Assembly: GCA_021299855.1 (NCBI GenBank)
Contig: JAJTEY010000008.1
Span: 1-38,294 of the forward strand
From: Bacteroidota bacterium
GTDB taxonomy: Bacteria; Bacteroidota; Bacteroidia; Palsa-965
Reading direction: 5' to 3'
Length of the DNA stretch: 38,294 bases
Part shown: one piece after another, positions 8,614-16,287 of the stretch
How the letters are laid out: every line of letters begins with the position of its first letter
How positions within the stretch are numbered: the stretch's first letter is position 1
The notes under the pieces: model-generated
Told to the model about the DNA's origin: nothing
Database searches by the model: none
What the model saw: the letters and a program-made list of their open reading frames with translations, nothing else
Position numbers and translations under genes: made by a program

Positions 8614-10350
8614 ATGACCATGAAAAAACACCAATTGAACATCCTCGGGCTGGCGGCAATCGCGGCTTTAGGGCTTTCATCCTGCACTGGACTGAACAAA
8701 ATGTCCAAGAAAGAAGCGCTGGTTAAGTATTCTGTAACACCAAATCCGTTGGAAATGCACGGTGACAGTGTTGCAGTGACTATTTCAGTTAACTATCCTG
8801 CAAAATACTTCGGTAAAAAAGTAATCCTGAACGTAACACCGGAATGTGGTGGTAAGAAGTTCAAGACTGTTACTTTGCTGGGAGAGAAAGCAATTGGAAC
8901 AGGTACAAAAATTAATTACAAAACAGGTGGTTCATACACTTATACTGATAAGGTGTTTTACACTCCTGAAATGAAGGATGCTGACTTGAAAGTTACTGCA
9001 ACAGGTAACGTGAAGAACAAGTCGAAAGAAATGCCTGCACGTGTTGTAGGTCATGGCACCATCATCACTCCATACTTATTGAAAAACGACGATAAGCCGA
9101 TTATCGGAAAAGATAAGTTTGAGAAAACAACGCCACAGGTTATCGATGGAACTAATTTCTTCGTGATCAGTACTTCTACCTACACTCCTGCAGGTAGTAT
9201 GGACGAGAAGAAGAATCCAAGCATCAAGCCGGTGAAAGATTTTATCGCTGCTAACGCGAAAAATCCTAACATGCGTTTCGATAACATGACTATTTCTTCT
9301 TACGCTTCCCCTGATGGTGAAGATGCTGCAAACGGCAAGTTGGCAGAAGATCGTTTCAAGAAAACTTCCGGCGATTTGAAAACGTTGGCAAAAGATAAGA
9401 AGAACCCAATCCCTGGTGGTGAGCAAGATGAGTTCTACAAGAAAGAGCGAGTTGAAGTTGACTGGAACGGTTTCAAATCAGCAGTTAGCGCTTCTAACAT
9501 CAAGGACAAGCAAATCATCCTGAACGTTGTTGGTGCTGCTCCTGATGCAAGCAAGATGCAGGAAATCAAGAATATGTCCGAGACTTACGAAGAGTTGAAG
9601 ACCGATATTCTTCCTCAGTTGCGTCGTTCTACGATCACTATTAATGCTACCAAATTCAACCGCACTGATGAGCAGATCCTGAAGTTGGCTCGTTCAACTG
9701 CAGACAGCTTGAGCGTTGAAGAAATTTTGTACGCTGCTACTTTAACTACTGACATGAACGAGAAGTTGACATTCTACAAGTCTGCTGAGCGTTTGTATCC
9801 TTCTGATTGGAGAACTGCTAACAACGTAGGTTGTATCTTATTAATGCAGAACAAACTTCAGGATGCAAAAGGTGCATTTGATCGTGCTGCCAAGAATTCT
9901 GCTAACAATCCAATCATCATGAACAACCAAGGCATCTGCCAGCGTTGGGAAGGTGATCGTAAAACAGCGAAAGAAACTTTAGAGAAAGCAAAATCTGCAG
10001 GTCCTGAAGTAAGCTATAACTTAGGTTTAATTGCTGTTCAGGATGGAAAATACGAAGATGCAGTTGGTGCTTTCGGTGCTAACAAAACATTTAATGCTGC
10101 GTTGGCAAAAGTATTGGCTAACGACTTGGAAGGTGCTTTGGCAACTATCGACGCAAGCCCTGAAAAAGAAGACGCATTGTCTTACTACCTGAAGGCTATC
10201 GTTGGTGCTCGTAAGGGTAACAAAGAAATGATGATCAACAACTTGCAAACTGCAATTTCAAAAGATCCTTCAATGAAGGAAAAAGCGAAGTCAGATGTGG
10301 AGTTCTTGAAATATCGCGGCGATTCTGAATTCGATAACTTAGTTAAATAA
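8614..10350 (+). CDS. TPR-repeat lipoprotein with OmpA-like segment
   Basis: Envelope lipoprotein of 578 residues. A type II signal peptide ends in the lipobox LSSC, so Cys becomes the lipidated first residue; ATG 8620 (MKKHQ) is an equally good start. The region around residues 215-260 (ISSYASPDGEDAANGKLAEDRF) resembles the first half of an OmpA C-terminal domain. The second half holds tetratricopeptide-like helical repeats (about 390-560), for example YPSDWRTANNVGCILLMQNKLQDAKGAF, cited by its first residues, and YNLGLIAVQDGKYEDAVGAF. Codon choice looks more biased than in the neighbours, suggesting strong expression. It may help organise the envelope; I do not recognise a named gene. It ends at a bidirectional terminator. 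Confidence 0.8.
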   Translation: MTMKKHQLNILGLAAIAALGLSSCTGLNKMSKKEALVKYSVTPNPLEMHGDSVAVTISVNYPAKYFGKKVILNVTPECGGKKFKTVTLLGEKAIGTGTKINYKTGGSYTYTDKVFYTPEMKDADLKVTATGNVKNKSKEMPARVVGHGTIITPYLLKNDDKPIIGKDKFEKTTPQVIDGTNFFVISTSTYTPAGSMDEKKNPSIKPVKDFIAANAKNPNMRFDNMTISSYASPDGEDAANGKLAEDRFKKTSGDLKTLAKDKKNPIPGGEQDEFYKKERVEVDWNGFKSAVSASNIKDKQIILNVVGAAPDASKMQEIKNMSETYEELKTDILPQLRRSTITINATKFNRTDEQILKLARSTADSLSVEEILYAATLTTDMNEKLTFYKSAERLYPSDWRTANNVGCILLMQNKLQDAKGAFDRAAKNSANNPIIMNNQGICQRWEGDRKTAKETLEKAKSAGPEVSYNLGLIAVQDGKYEDAVGAFGANKTFNAALAKVLANDLEGALATIDASPEKEDALSYYLKAIVGARKGNKEMMINNLQTAISKDPSMKEKAKSDVEFLKYRGDSEFDNLVK

Positions 10351-10365
10351 GGAATCCTGATAGGT

Positions 10366-10401
10366 ACAAAAAACCCGAAGCTTAGCTTCGGGTTTTTTTA
10401 T
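10366..10401. terminator. Bidirectional terminator between TPR gene and trmH-like gene
   Basis: AAACCCGAAGC (10371-10381), loop TTA, GCTTCGGGTTT (10385-10395), with A-rich sequence before and a T run after. Each strand therefore has a hairpin followed by T residues, so it can serve both convergent genes; it reaches the stop codon of the minus-strand gene at 10398. Confidence 0.9.
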
Positions 10402-10934
10402 TGCTTCTTGTTCAGCTTAAAGAATAACTCCCAGATTACGATTCCTGCAGTAACCGCGACGTTGAGCGAATGTTTCATGCCGTACTGAGGCAATTCCAGC
10501 GCACCGTCACAAGCATTCACCACTTCCTGCGCAACGCCTTCTACTTCGTTACCGAGAACAACTGCAATCTTATTGTTTACATGCGGTTCAAAGTTTTGCA
10601 GCATGGTGCTATTCATTACTTGTTCAATGCAGTAAACCGTGTAGCCTGCTTGCTTCAATGAATCCACGCATAATAATGTGGAATCAAAATGTTCCCAGGG
10701 AACTGATTCGGTTGCACCTAAAGCCGTTTTTTGAATTTCGCGATGCGGCGGAACAGCCGTAAATCCACACAAACAAATTTTTTCTACACGATAAGCATCG
10801 GAAGTTCTGAAAATAGAACCCACATTACTCATGCTTCTGATATTGTCGAGCACTATTACCAATGGCGCTTTGCCCGCTGCCCGTGCTTCTTCCGCACTTA
10901 GACGGCCCAATTCCTCGTTCGAAATTTTTTGCAT
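10398..10934 (-). CDS. TrmH/SpoU-family RNA methyltransferase
   Basis: SPOUT-class 2'-O-ribose RNA methyltransferase of 178 residues. The three family motifs are visible: motif 1 (LDNIRSMSNVGSIFRTSDAYRV), cited as residues ~29-50; motif 2 (IAVVLGNEVEGVAQEV); and motif 3 (ELPQYGMKHSLNVAVTAGIVIWEL), the trefoil-knot SAM site. The short length, without an N-terminal L30e-like substrate domain, points to a tRNA enzyme of the TrmL/TrmH kind, but the target nucleotide is not predictable here. A TTG two codons upstream (10940) is possible, but it lies inside a TAnnTTTG box, so ATG 10934 is preferred. Confidence 0.9.
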   Translation of the reverse strand: MQKISNEELGRLSAEEARAAGKAPLVIVLDNIRSMSNVGSIFRTSDAYRVEKICLCGFTAVPPHREIQKTALGATESVPWEHFDSTLLCVDSLKQAGYTVYCIEQVMNSTMLQNFEPHVNNKIAVVLGNEVEGVAQEVVNACDGALELPQYGMKHSLNVAVTAGIVIWELFFKLNKKQ

Positions 10935-10937
10935 ATC

Positions 10938-10945
10938 CAAAGGTA
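10938..10945 (-). promoter_or_regulatory. -7 box abutting the trmH-like start codon
   Basis: TACCTTTG on the minus strand exactly matches TAnnTTTG and ends 3 nt before ATG 10934. It covers the alternative TTG start. Confidence 0.5.
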
Positions 10946-11039
10946 CGTTTTGCGATGTTCGGAATAGCTATAACATTTTATAATCCCGCCCCGTCTTATT
11001 CCAAACAAAGCAACGATAACAACAACAAAAAAATATTCT

Positions 11040-11762
11040 ATGAAAACTCTCTTACTCACTGCATTTGCAGCCATCGGATTTACTGCATCAGGTTGGGCTT
11101 GTGATGACAGCACCAAAACTTGGAAGTCGAATAACGGTACACATAAATACTGGACAGGATTAGATGTTGGTGTAAACGGATTTATGAAAAACGGCTACGA
11201 CATCACGACACCGGAAAACTATCCGTTTTTGGAATTGGATTATGCACGATCACGCTCCATCGCCTGGAACATGGGGCAATACAATGTGAAACTGGTAAAG
11301 AACTATGTGCAATTAGTAACAGGATTAGGTTTAGAATGGAATACCTACAGCCTGTGAAATAATGTGAACTTACTGACTGATGCTCCAACTGTTAGTGCGG
11401 TAAATGAAAACGTGAATTTTAGTAAGAACAAATTCAGAACTATTTGGGTGAATGCACCGTTGTTACTGGAGTTTAACACCTCCAAAGATGAAGACAAAAG
11501 TTTCCACGTAGCCGGTGGTGTAACGTTCGGATACAATATGTTTCGCAATCGTTTGAAGCAGGAATTTTCCGCCAACGGTGATAACGTGAAGCGTAAGTTG
11601 AAGGATGATTTTAACGTTAATCCATTCCGTTATTCGTTAACAGCTCGTGTTGGATATGGAGATTTTACATTATTCGCGAACTATGTGCTAACCGAATTAT
11701 TCAAGTCGGGACGCGGACCGGAAGTATATCCTTTCAGTGCCGGTATCAATATCAATTTCTAA
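11040..11762 (+). pseudogene. Outer-membrane beta-barrel gene interrupted by an in-frame TGA
   Basis: One reading frame of 240 codons plus stop encodes a small PorT-like/OMP_b-brl outer-membrane protein with a signal peptide (MKTLLLTAFAAIGFTASGWA) and typical strands (YWTGLDVGVNGFM, VTGLGLEWNTYSL, FHVAGGVTFGYNMF, YSLTARVGYGDFTLFANYVL). A TGA at 11355-11357 cuts it after residue 105, in a strand-turn region (TYSL, stop, NNVNL). The downstream part continues in the same frame, with a GTG at 11364 and full coding character to the natural stop. Nothing is missing on either side, so a single substitution (for example from TGG or CGA) explains it. It may be a recent pseudogene, a sequencing error, or a readthrough case. 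Other genes here end normally with TGA, which argues against a changed genetic code. Confidence 0.8.
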
Positions 11763-11783
11763 GTGTGTTTGGTTGAACAGGTG

Positions 11784-11816
11784 GCCCGGTGTGAGTGAAT
11801 CGCATCGGGCTTATTT
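11784..11816 (+). terminator. Terminator after the broken barrel gene
   Basis: GCCCGGTG (11784-11791) pairs with CATCGGGC (11803-11810) with one G-T wobble, followed by TTATTT. It lies 22 nt after the plus-strand stop and abuts the minus-strand stop at 11811. Confidence 0.7.
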
Positions 11817-12248
11817 CATTTTACCGAAACTTACCTGCGACGTTTTTTTGTCCGTTACGCTAAAGTCTAAAACAAGTTTCGATTTGGCAGGGAATGTTCT
11901 GTAAGCATCGTAAATCCAATCGAAAGAATATTCGTTCTTCATATCGCGTAATTCCCATTTACCATCCAATAACGCATACGCATAGCACTGAATGCGATGC
12001 ACACCTTGAGGAACCTTAACGCTCACCGAATTTTTTTCACGTTGATCCTTGGGTTCACTTTCTCCGACAAAAAGTCCATCGATGTACACTTTAAGTTTTG
12101 TGATCTTGGAATAGCCTTCAATTGTACCCGTTGCCTGATATTCAATCTGCAGAGCAGCGGTGTAATCTGCAGGTAATGTGGTGTTGAACGATGCCATTGA
12201 GCACAATACAGCGAGCAACATTATAGTATGAAAAGTACTTCGAATCAT
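11811..12248 (-). CDS. Small secreted protein of unknown function
   Basis: Protein of 145 residues with an apparent signal peptide (about 1-22). The mature part is beta-rich, with a segment KLKVYIDGLFVGESEP followed by VKVPQGVHRIQCYAYALLDGKWE. That layout recalls PEGA-like or other small beta-sandwich domains that present a 'value with graceful loop', but I cannot name a family with confidence. Its ATG overlaps the proC stop codon by 4 nt (ATGA), so it is translationally coupled to proC. No functional link to proline synthesis is evident. Confidence 0.7.
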   Translation of the reverse strand: MIRSTFHTIMLLAVLCSMASFNTTLPADYTAALQIEYQATGTIEGYSKITKLKVYIDGLFVGESEPKDQREKNSVSVKVPQGVHRIQCYAYALLDGKWELRDMKNEYSFDWIYDAYRTFPAKSKLVLDFSVTDKKTSQVSFGKMK

Positions 12249-13054
12249 GACTTTAAGTTAGCTAATTCTCCGGCACGTTGTTCTGCTTTTTTCATGCCTT
12301 CTTTTAATCCTTCGTGTACGTGATACTTTTCAAACTCACGCAATGCCGCTTCTGTTGTACCACCGCGAGATGCAACCGTTCCAATTAAATCGTCCAGCGA
12401 TTTGCCGGCGTTGTTGATGAGGTGAAAGGAACCCAACATGGTTTGTTTTACCAATGTTGCAGCCACTGCTTCCGACATGCCCATTTCTTTTCCCGCTTCA
12501 ATCATGGCGCGTACGATATAGAAAAAGTAAGCAGGACCACTGCCACTCACTGCAGTTACCGCATCCAGCATTTTTTCATCTTCAAAAAAAACAGTTCTTC
12601 CTGTAGTGGCTATGAGTTGTTCAACCTGTCGTATTTGTGCAACAAGAACATCAGTGCCGGCAGAGAATCCCGTCATGCCGAGTCCAAGCTCCACCGGTGA
12701 ATTCGGCATAGCGCGCACCACCTGCGTCGTTCCCAACGATGATGCTAATTGCTGCAACGTAATGCCCGCCATAATAGAAACTACCGTGGTACGACTCGTG
12801 AGATATGGCGCAATTTTAGGCGCAAGATCACTAAAATCCTGAGGTTTTACGGCTAAAATGAGCAAATCGGTATCGCCAATTTCCGGAGTATCTGCAACGG
12901 TAACTTTACCCAGATTAAGTCGCATCAGTTCATCACGACGCTGTTCGTTTTTCTCTGCAAGAATCAGTGAATCCGCATTCACGATTTGATAACGCAGAAA
13001 TGCTCGGGCATACACCAATCCCATATTTCCGCATCCGACAATGGTAACTTTCAT
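12245..13054 (-). CDS. proC: Pyrroline-5-carboxylate reductase
   Basis: NAD(P)H-dependent reductase of 269 residues that makes proline from 1-pyrroline-5-carboxylate. The N-terminal Rossmann motif reads VTIVGCGNMG, followed by the NADP region and LAVKPQDF. The C-terminal dimer domain carries the ProC signature (AVSGSGPAYFFYIVRAMIEAG, a 21-residue stretch near 155-175) and TLVKQTMLGSF, ending with SRGGTTEAALREFE, where the substrate-binding Gly/Thr lie. A TTG two codons upstream (13060) falls inside a TAnnTTTG box, so ATG 13054 is chosen. It is divergent from mutS and coupled by 4 nt to the downstream secreted-protein gene. Confidence 0.95.
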   Translation of the reverse strand: MKVTIVGCGNMGLVYARAFLRYQIVNADSLILAEKNEQRRDELMRLNLGKVTVADTPEIGDTDLLILAVKPQDFSDLAPKIAPYLTSRTTVVSIMAGITLQQLASSLGTTQVVRAMPNSPVELGLGMTGFSAGTDVLVAQIRQVEQLIATTGRTVFFEDEKMLDAVTAVSGSGPAYFFYIVRAMIEAGKEMGMSEAVAATLVKQTMLGSFHLINNAGKSLDDLIGTVASRGGTTEAALREFEKYHVHEGLKEGMKKAEQRAGELANLKS

Positions 13055-13057
13055 GTG

Positions 13058-13065
13058 CAAATGTA
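13058..13065 (-). promoter_or_regulatory. -7 box abutting the proC start codon
   Basis: TACATTTG on the minus strand is an exact TAnnTTTG match that ends 3 nt before ATG 13054. It overlaps the alternative TTG start and so decides between them. Confidence 0.55.
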
Positions 13066-13148
13066 CTCGGTTTGCGTGTAGCCCGAAAGTAATTAACAGA
13101 GGCGCGGTTATGTGTAAAACTTTCCACTGAAACCCGCGTCTAACTTGG

Positions 13149-13156
13149 TAATTTTA
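13149..13156 (+). promoter_or_regulatory. Near-consensus -7 box abutting the mutS start codon
   Basis: TAATTTTA matches seven of eight positions' worth of TAnnTTTG (last base A, not G) and ends 4 nt before ATG 13161. Its spacing equals that of the exact boxes at folK, ubiE and the TonB receptor. Confidence 0.4.
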
Positions 13157-13160
13157 GCCA

Positions 13161-15773
13161 ATGAGTTCGGCGAAGAAAGTGGCAGAAACACCGTTGATGA
13201 AACAGTACAACGAGATCAAGGCGAAATATCCTGATGCCTTGTTATTGTTTCGTGTGGGCGATTTCTACGAAACATTTGGTGAAGATGCCGTTAAAGCTGC
13301 GGGCGTATTGGGTATTGTACTAACCAAGCGCGCGAACGGATCTGCGTCGCACATTGAGTTGGCAGGATTTCCGCACCACTCAATGGAAAATTATTTGCCT
13401 CGTCTGGTGCGCGCCGGTTATCGTGTTGCGGTTTGCGATCAATTGGAAGATCCGAAATTGACCAAAACTATCGTGAAACGTGGCGTTACGGAACTGGTAA
13501 CTCCCGGTGTAGCATTTAGTGAAAAAGTTTTGGATCATCGCAGCAATAACTATTTGGCTGCAATTACGCCGGATACCAATACCATTGGTATTTCGTTTCT
13601 GGACGTTTCCACCGGAGAGTTTTTTATCGCTCAGGGACAACTCGCGTATATCGAAAAGTTGATGCAGAGTTTTCGTCCCAGTGAAGTGTTGTTTTGTAAA
13701 AAACAGAAATCGTGGATTAACGAACAGTTCGGCGATCGTTTCAATTTTTTCGGATTGGAAGATTGGGTTTTTACTACAGACTTCGCTTACGAAAAACTTA
13801 CGCGTCATTTTGGAACAGCTTCATTAAAAGGTTTCGGAATTGAAGAGCAAACTTCCGGTATTATTGCTGCAGGTGTTGCGTTACATTACTTAGGTGAAAC
13901 GCAGCATGAACGTGTGCAGCATATTACAGGCATAACGCGTATTGAAGAGAGTGAATTTGTGTGGTTAGATCGTTTCACGACGCGCAATCTCGAGTTGTTT
14001 TATTCTCCGAATGAAAATGCAAAAACGCTTATTACTACCATTGATAAAACGGTAACACCAATGGGTGCGCGCTTGCTGAAACGTTGGCTGGCATTGCCGT
14101 TGAAACAAACCGATAAAATTGCGGAACGTCACGAAGTGGTGCAGGCTTTGTTGCACGATCATCAGATCACGGAACAAATTATTGATTTGTTGAGTGCATG
14201 CGGTGATCTGGAACGCTTAATTGCGAAAGGAGCTGCAGGGCGCATCAATCCGCGGGAGTTACTGCAGTTGTCACATGGGTTAGCATTGGTGACGCAGGTG
14301 CAGGAGTTATGTCGTAATTCGGGTATTGCACGTTTGGAGCAATTGGCAACACATTTTGTCGATTGTTCGCAGATCGAACAAAAGATTCGAGAGCAATTAC
14401 ATGAAGATCCTCCGGCATTAGTGAATAAAGGTCATGTGATGGCGAACGGGGTGAATGCAGAGCTTGATGAATTACGTGCTTTGGCATTTTCGGGTAAAGA
14501 TTATTTGTTGCAAATGCAGCAACGAGAAATTGAACGCACCGGAATTCCTTCCCTGAAAGTTGCGTTTAACAACGTGTTCGGATATTATCTGGAAGTGACG
14601 AATGCTCACAAGGATAAAGTTCCCGTGGAGTGGATTCGTAAACAAACGTTGGTAAATGCAGAACGTTACATTACTCCCGAACTGAAAGAATACGAGGAAA
14701 AAATATTAGGTGCGGAGGAGAAAATTCTCGCCATTGAACAACGATTGTATCAAGAGTTGGTAACAAGTCTTGCCGCATTTGTACAACGCATACAACACAA
14801 TGCTGTTTTGCTTGCACAGTTGGATTGCTTGAGTGCCTTTGCAAATTTGGCGCGCATGCATCATTACACGCGACCTGTAGTGGATGAGTCGTTGATTATT
14901 GATATTAAAAGTGGACGACATCCGGTAATTGAGCAACAACTTCCGCCGGGCACGCCGTACATTGCTAATGATATTTATCTGGATCCGGAGTCGCAGCAAA
15001 TTATGATGATTACCGGTCCTAACATGGCAGGTAAATCGGCTCTGTTACGGCAAACAGCATTGATAGTTTTGTTGGCGCAAATCGGAAGTTTTGTTCCGGC
15101 TGCACATGCGCGTATCGGCATTGTAGATAAAATTTTTACGCGTGTTGGTGCATCGGATAATATTTCGTCCGGTGAATCAACGTTTATGGTGGAGATGAAC
15201 GAGACGGCTAGCATTCTGAATAATTTGTCGGCCCGAAGTTTGGTGTTGCTGGATGAAATTGGTCGTGGCACAAGTACGTACGATGGTATTTCAATTGCGT
15301 GGGCTATTGCCGAATTTATTCACGAGCAGCAGCAGCACAAAGCGAAAACCTTGTTTGCGACGCATTACCACGAATTGAACGAAATGACTTCTTCCTTTCC
15401 GCGCATTCGCAATTTTAACGTGAGTGTGAAGGAGTCGGGTGGTAAAATTATTTTTCTCCGCAAGTTAGAGCAGGGTGGAAGTGAGCACAGTTTTGGTATT
15501 CACGTTGCGAAGTTGGCGGGTATGCCGCGTGTAGTGGTTGAACGTGCAAAGGCCGTGATGCAGCAGTTGGAGCAGTCGCATAGCGGTGATCAGCTCATGC
15601 ATCAAACCGGAACGGGCAAGGACGAAAACCTGCAATTAAGTTTTTTCCAATTGGACGATCCTGTTCTGGAGCAGATCAAAGAAGAGTTGGTTAAAACGGA
15701 CATCAATCATCTGACTCCCGTAGAGGCTTTGATGAAGCTGAACGAGATCAAGAAGCTGGTTGGAGGCAAGTGA
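13161..15773 (+). CDS. mutS: DNA mismatch repair protein MutS
   Basis: MutS1 of 870 residues, which recognises mismatches and recruits MutL. The mismatch-reading Phe-x-Glu is F35-Y-E37 in GDFYETF. Domains follow in the usual order: mismatch binding (1-125), connector, lever/clamp, and the ABC-type ATPase. Walker A is GPNMAGKS (619-626) and Walker B is LVLLDEIGRGTSTYDG, followed by the H-loop region LFATHYHEL. The C-terminal tail has the helix-turn-helix dimer part and a short LTPVEALMKLNEIKKL end typical of MutS1. Length is normal and nothing is missing. It is divergent from proC; two tRNA genes with their own promoter follow. Confidence 0.97.
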   Translation: MSSAKKVAETPLMKQYNEIKAKYPDALLLFRVGDFYETFGEDAVKAAGVLGIVLTKRANGSASHIELAGFPHHSMENYLPRLVRAGYRVAVCDQLEDPKLTKTIVKRGVTELVTPGVAFSEKVLDHRSNNYLAAITPDTNTIGISFLDVSTGEFFIAQGQLAYIEKLMQSFRPSEVLFCKKQKSWINEQFGDRFNFFGLEDWVFTTDFAYEKLTRHFGTASLKGFGIEEQTSGIIAAGVALHYLGETQHERVQHITGITRIEESEFVWLDRFTTRNLELFYSPNENAKTLITTIDKTVTPMGARLLKRWLALPLKQTDKIAERHEVVQALLHDHQITEQIIDLLSACGDLERLIAKGAAGRINPRELLQLSHGLALVTQVQELCRNSGIARLEQLATHFVDCSQIEQKIREQLHEDPPALVNKGHVMANGVNAELDELRALAFSGKDYLLQMQQREIERTGIPSLKVAFNNVFGYYLEVTNAHKDKVPVEWIRKQTLVNAERYITPELKEYEEKILGAEEKILAIEQRLYQELVTSLAAFVQRIQHNAVLLAQLDCLSAFANLARMHHYTRPVVDESLIIDIKSGRHPVIEQQLPPGTPYIANDIYLDPESQQIMMITGPNMAGKSALLRQTALIVLLAQIGSFVPAAHARIGIVDKIFTRVGASDNISSGESTFMVEMNETASILNNLSARSLVLLDEIGRGTSTYDGISIAWAIAEFIHEQQQHKAKTLFATHYHELNEMTSSFPRIRNFNVSVKESGGKIIFLRKLEQGGSEHSFGIHVAKLAGMPRVVVERAKAVMQQLEQSHSGDQLMHQTGTGKDENLQLSFFQLDDPVLEQIKEELVKTDINHLTPVEALMKLNEIKKLVGGK

Positions 15774-15807
15774 TTGACTTATAGGGTAATAAAAACCCAT
15801 ATTTATT

Positions 15808-15837
15808 TTGCATTATTCATTTGGGTTGTTACTTTTG
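15808..15837 (+). promoter_or_regulatory. Promoter of the tRNA-Gly gene
   Basis: TTG (15808-15810), 19 nt, and TACTTTTG (15830-15837) reproduce the full Bacteroidota sigma-A consensus TTG-N19-TAnnTTTG, 56 nt before the tRNA. It is the best two-part promoter in the window. Confidence 0.75.
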
Positions 15838-15893
15838 TAACCCGTTTTCAACAAGACGTTATTGTCGAATGGAAACGTTCTTTGTAATAATTA

Positions 15894-15966
15894 GCGGAAG
15901 TAGCTCAGTTGGTAGAGCGTAACCTTGCCAAGGTTAAGGTCGCGAGTTCGAGACTCGTCTTCCGCT
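15894..15966 (+). tRNA. tRNA-Gly (anticodon GCC)
   Basis: A 73-nt cloverleaf: acceptor GCGGAAG/CTTCCGC, D arm with GCTC/GAGC, anticodon stem TAACC/GGTTA with loop TTGCCAA and anticodon GCC (15927-15929), and T arm containing GTTCGAG. The 3' CCA is not encoded. An intrinsic terminator follows at once. Confidence 0.95.
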
Positions 15967-15973
15967 CTTTTTT

Positions 15974-15998
15974 CCTCTCGATGAGAGGTTTTTTTTTA
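15974..15998 (+). terminator. Terminator between the two tRNA genes
   Basis: CCTCTC (15974-15979), loop GAT, GAGAGG (15983-15988), then a run of nine T. It stands 8 nt after tRNA-Gly and would separate it from tRNA-Leu. Confidence 0.8.
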
Positions 15999-16033
15999 CC
16001 CCGATTTTGGGGTTCGTTCATCATCAGATGAAC
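15998..16033 (+). repeat. Two hairpins just before tRNA-Leu
   Basis: ACCCC-GATTTT-GGGGT (15998-16013) and GTTCATC-ATCA-GATGAAC (16016-16033) are perfect small inverted repeats that end 1 nt before tRNA-Leu. They could be processing signals or part of an attenuating leader. No TAnnTTTG box is seen here. Confidence 0.5.
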
Positions 16034-16034
16034 A

Positions 16035-16119
16035 TGCCTGGGTGGTGGAATTGGTAGACACGAGGGACTTAAAATCCCTTGGCAGTAATGCCGTACGGGT
16101 TCAAGTCCCGTCTCGGGTA
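16035..16119 (+). tRNA. tRNA-Leu (anticodon UAA)
   Basis: An 85-nt class II tRNA with a long variable arm. The acceptor pairs GCCTGGG with CTCGGGT (with wobble pairs), the anticodon stem is AGGGA/TCCCT with loop CTTAAAA and anticodon TAA (16069-16071), the variable arm lies around TTGGCAGTAATGCCGT, and the T loop is in GGGTTCAAGTCCC. CCA is not encoded. Confidence 0.95.
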
Positions 16120-16124
16120 CAAAA

Positions 16125-16177
16125 AGCAGAACGAGTGTACAGAGCGAGAGCGATGGAAACGAGTTCTGCTTTTTTTT
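16125..16177 (+). terminator. Terminator after tRNA-Leu
   Basis: AGCAGAAC (16125-16132) pairs with GTTCTGCT (16163-16170), followed by seven T. The 30-nt loop is long, but position and T run fit a terminator for the tRNA transcript. Confidence 0.65.
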
Positions 16178-16287
16178 GCACTTTACGATCGACTTGGTCT
16201 CAATAAAACGTTGGAATATTCTCGAATGCGGTGAAAACTTCTACGTAACATTTTAGTAGAGTTGAATTTCATCTTCCCACACTCCCC

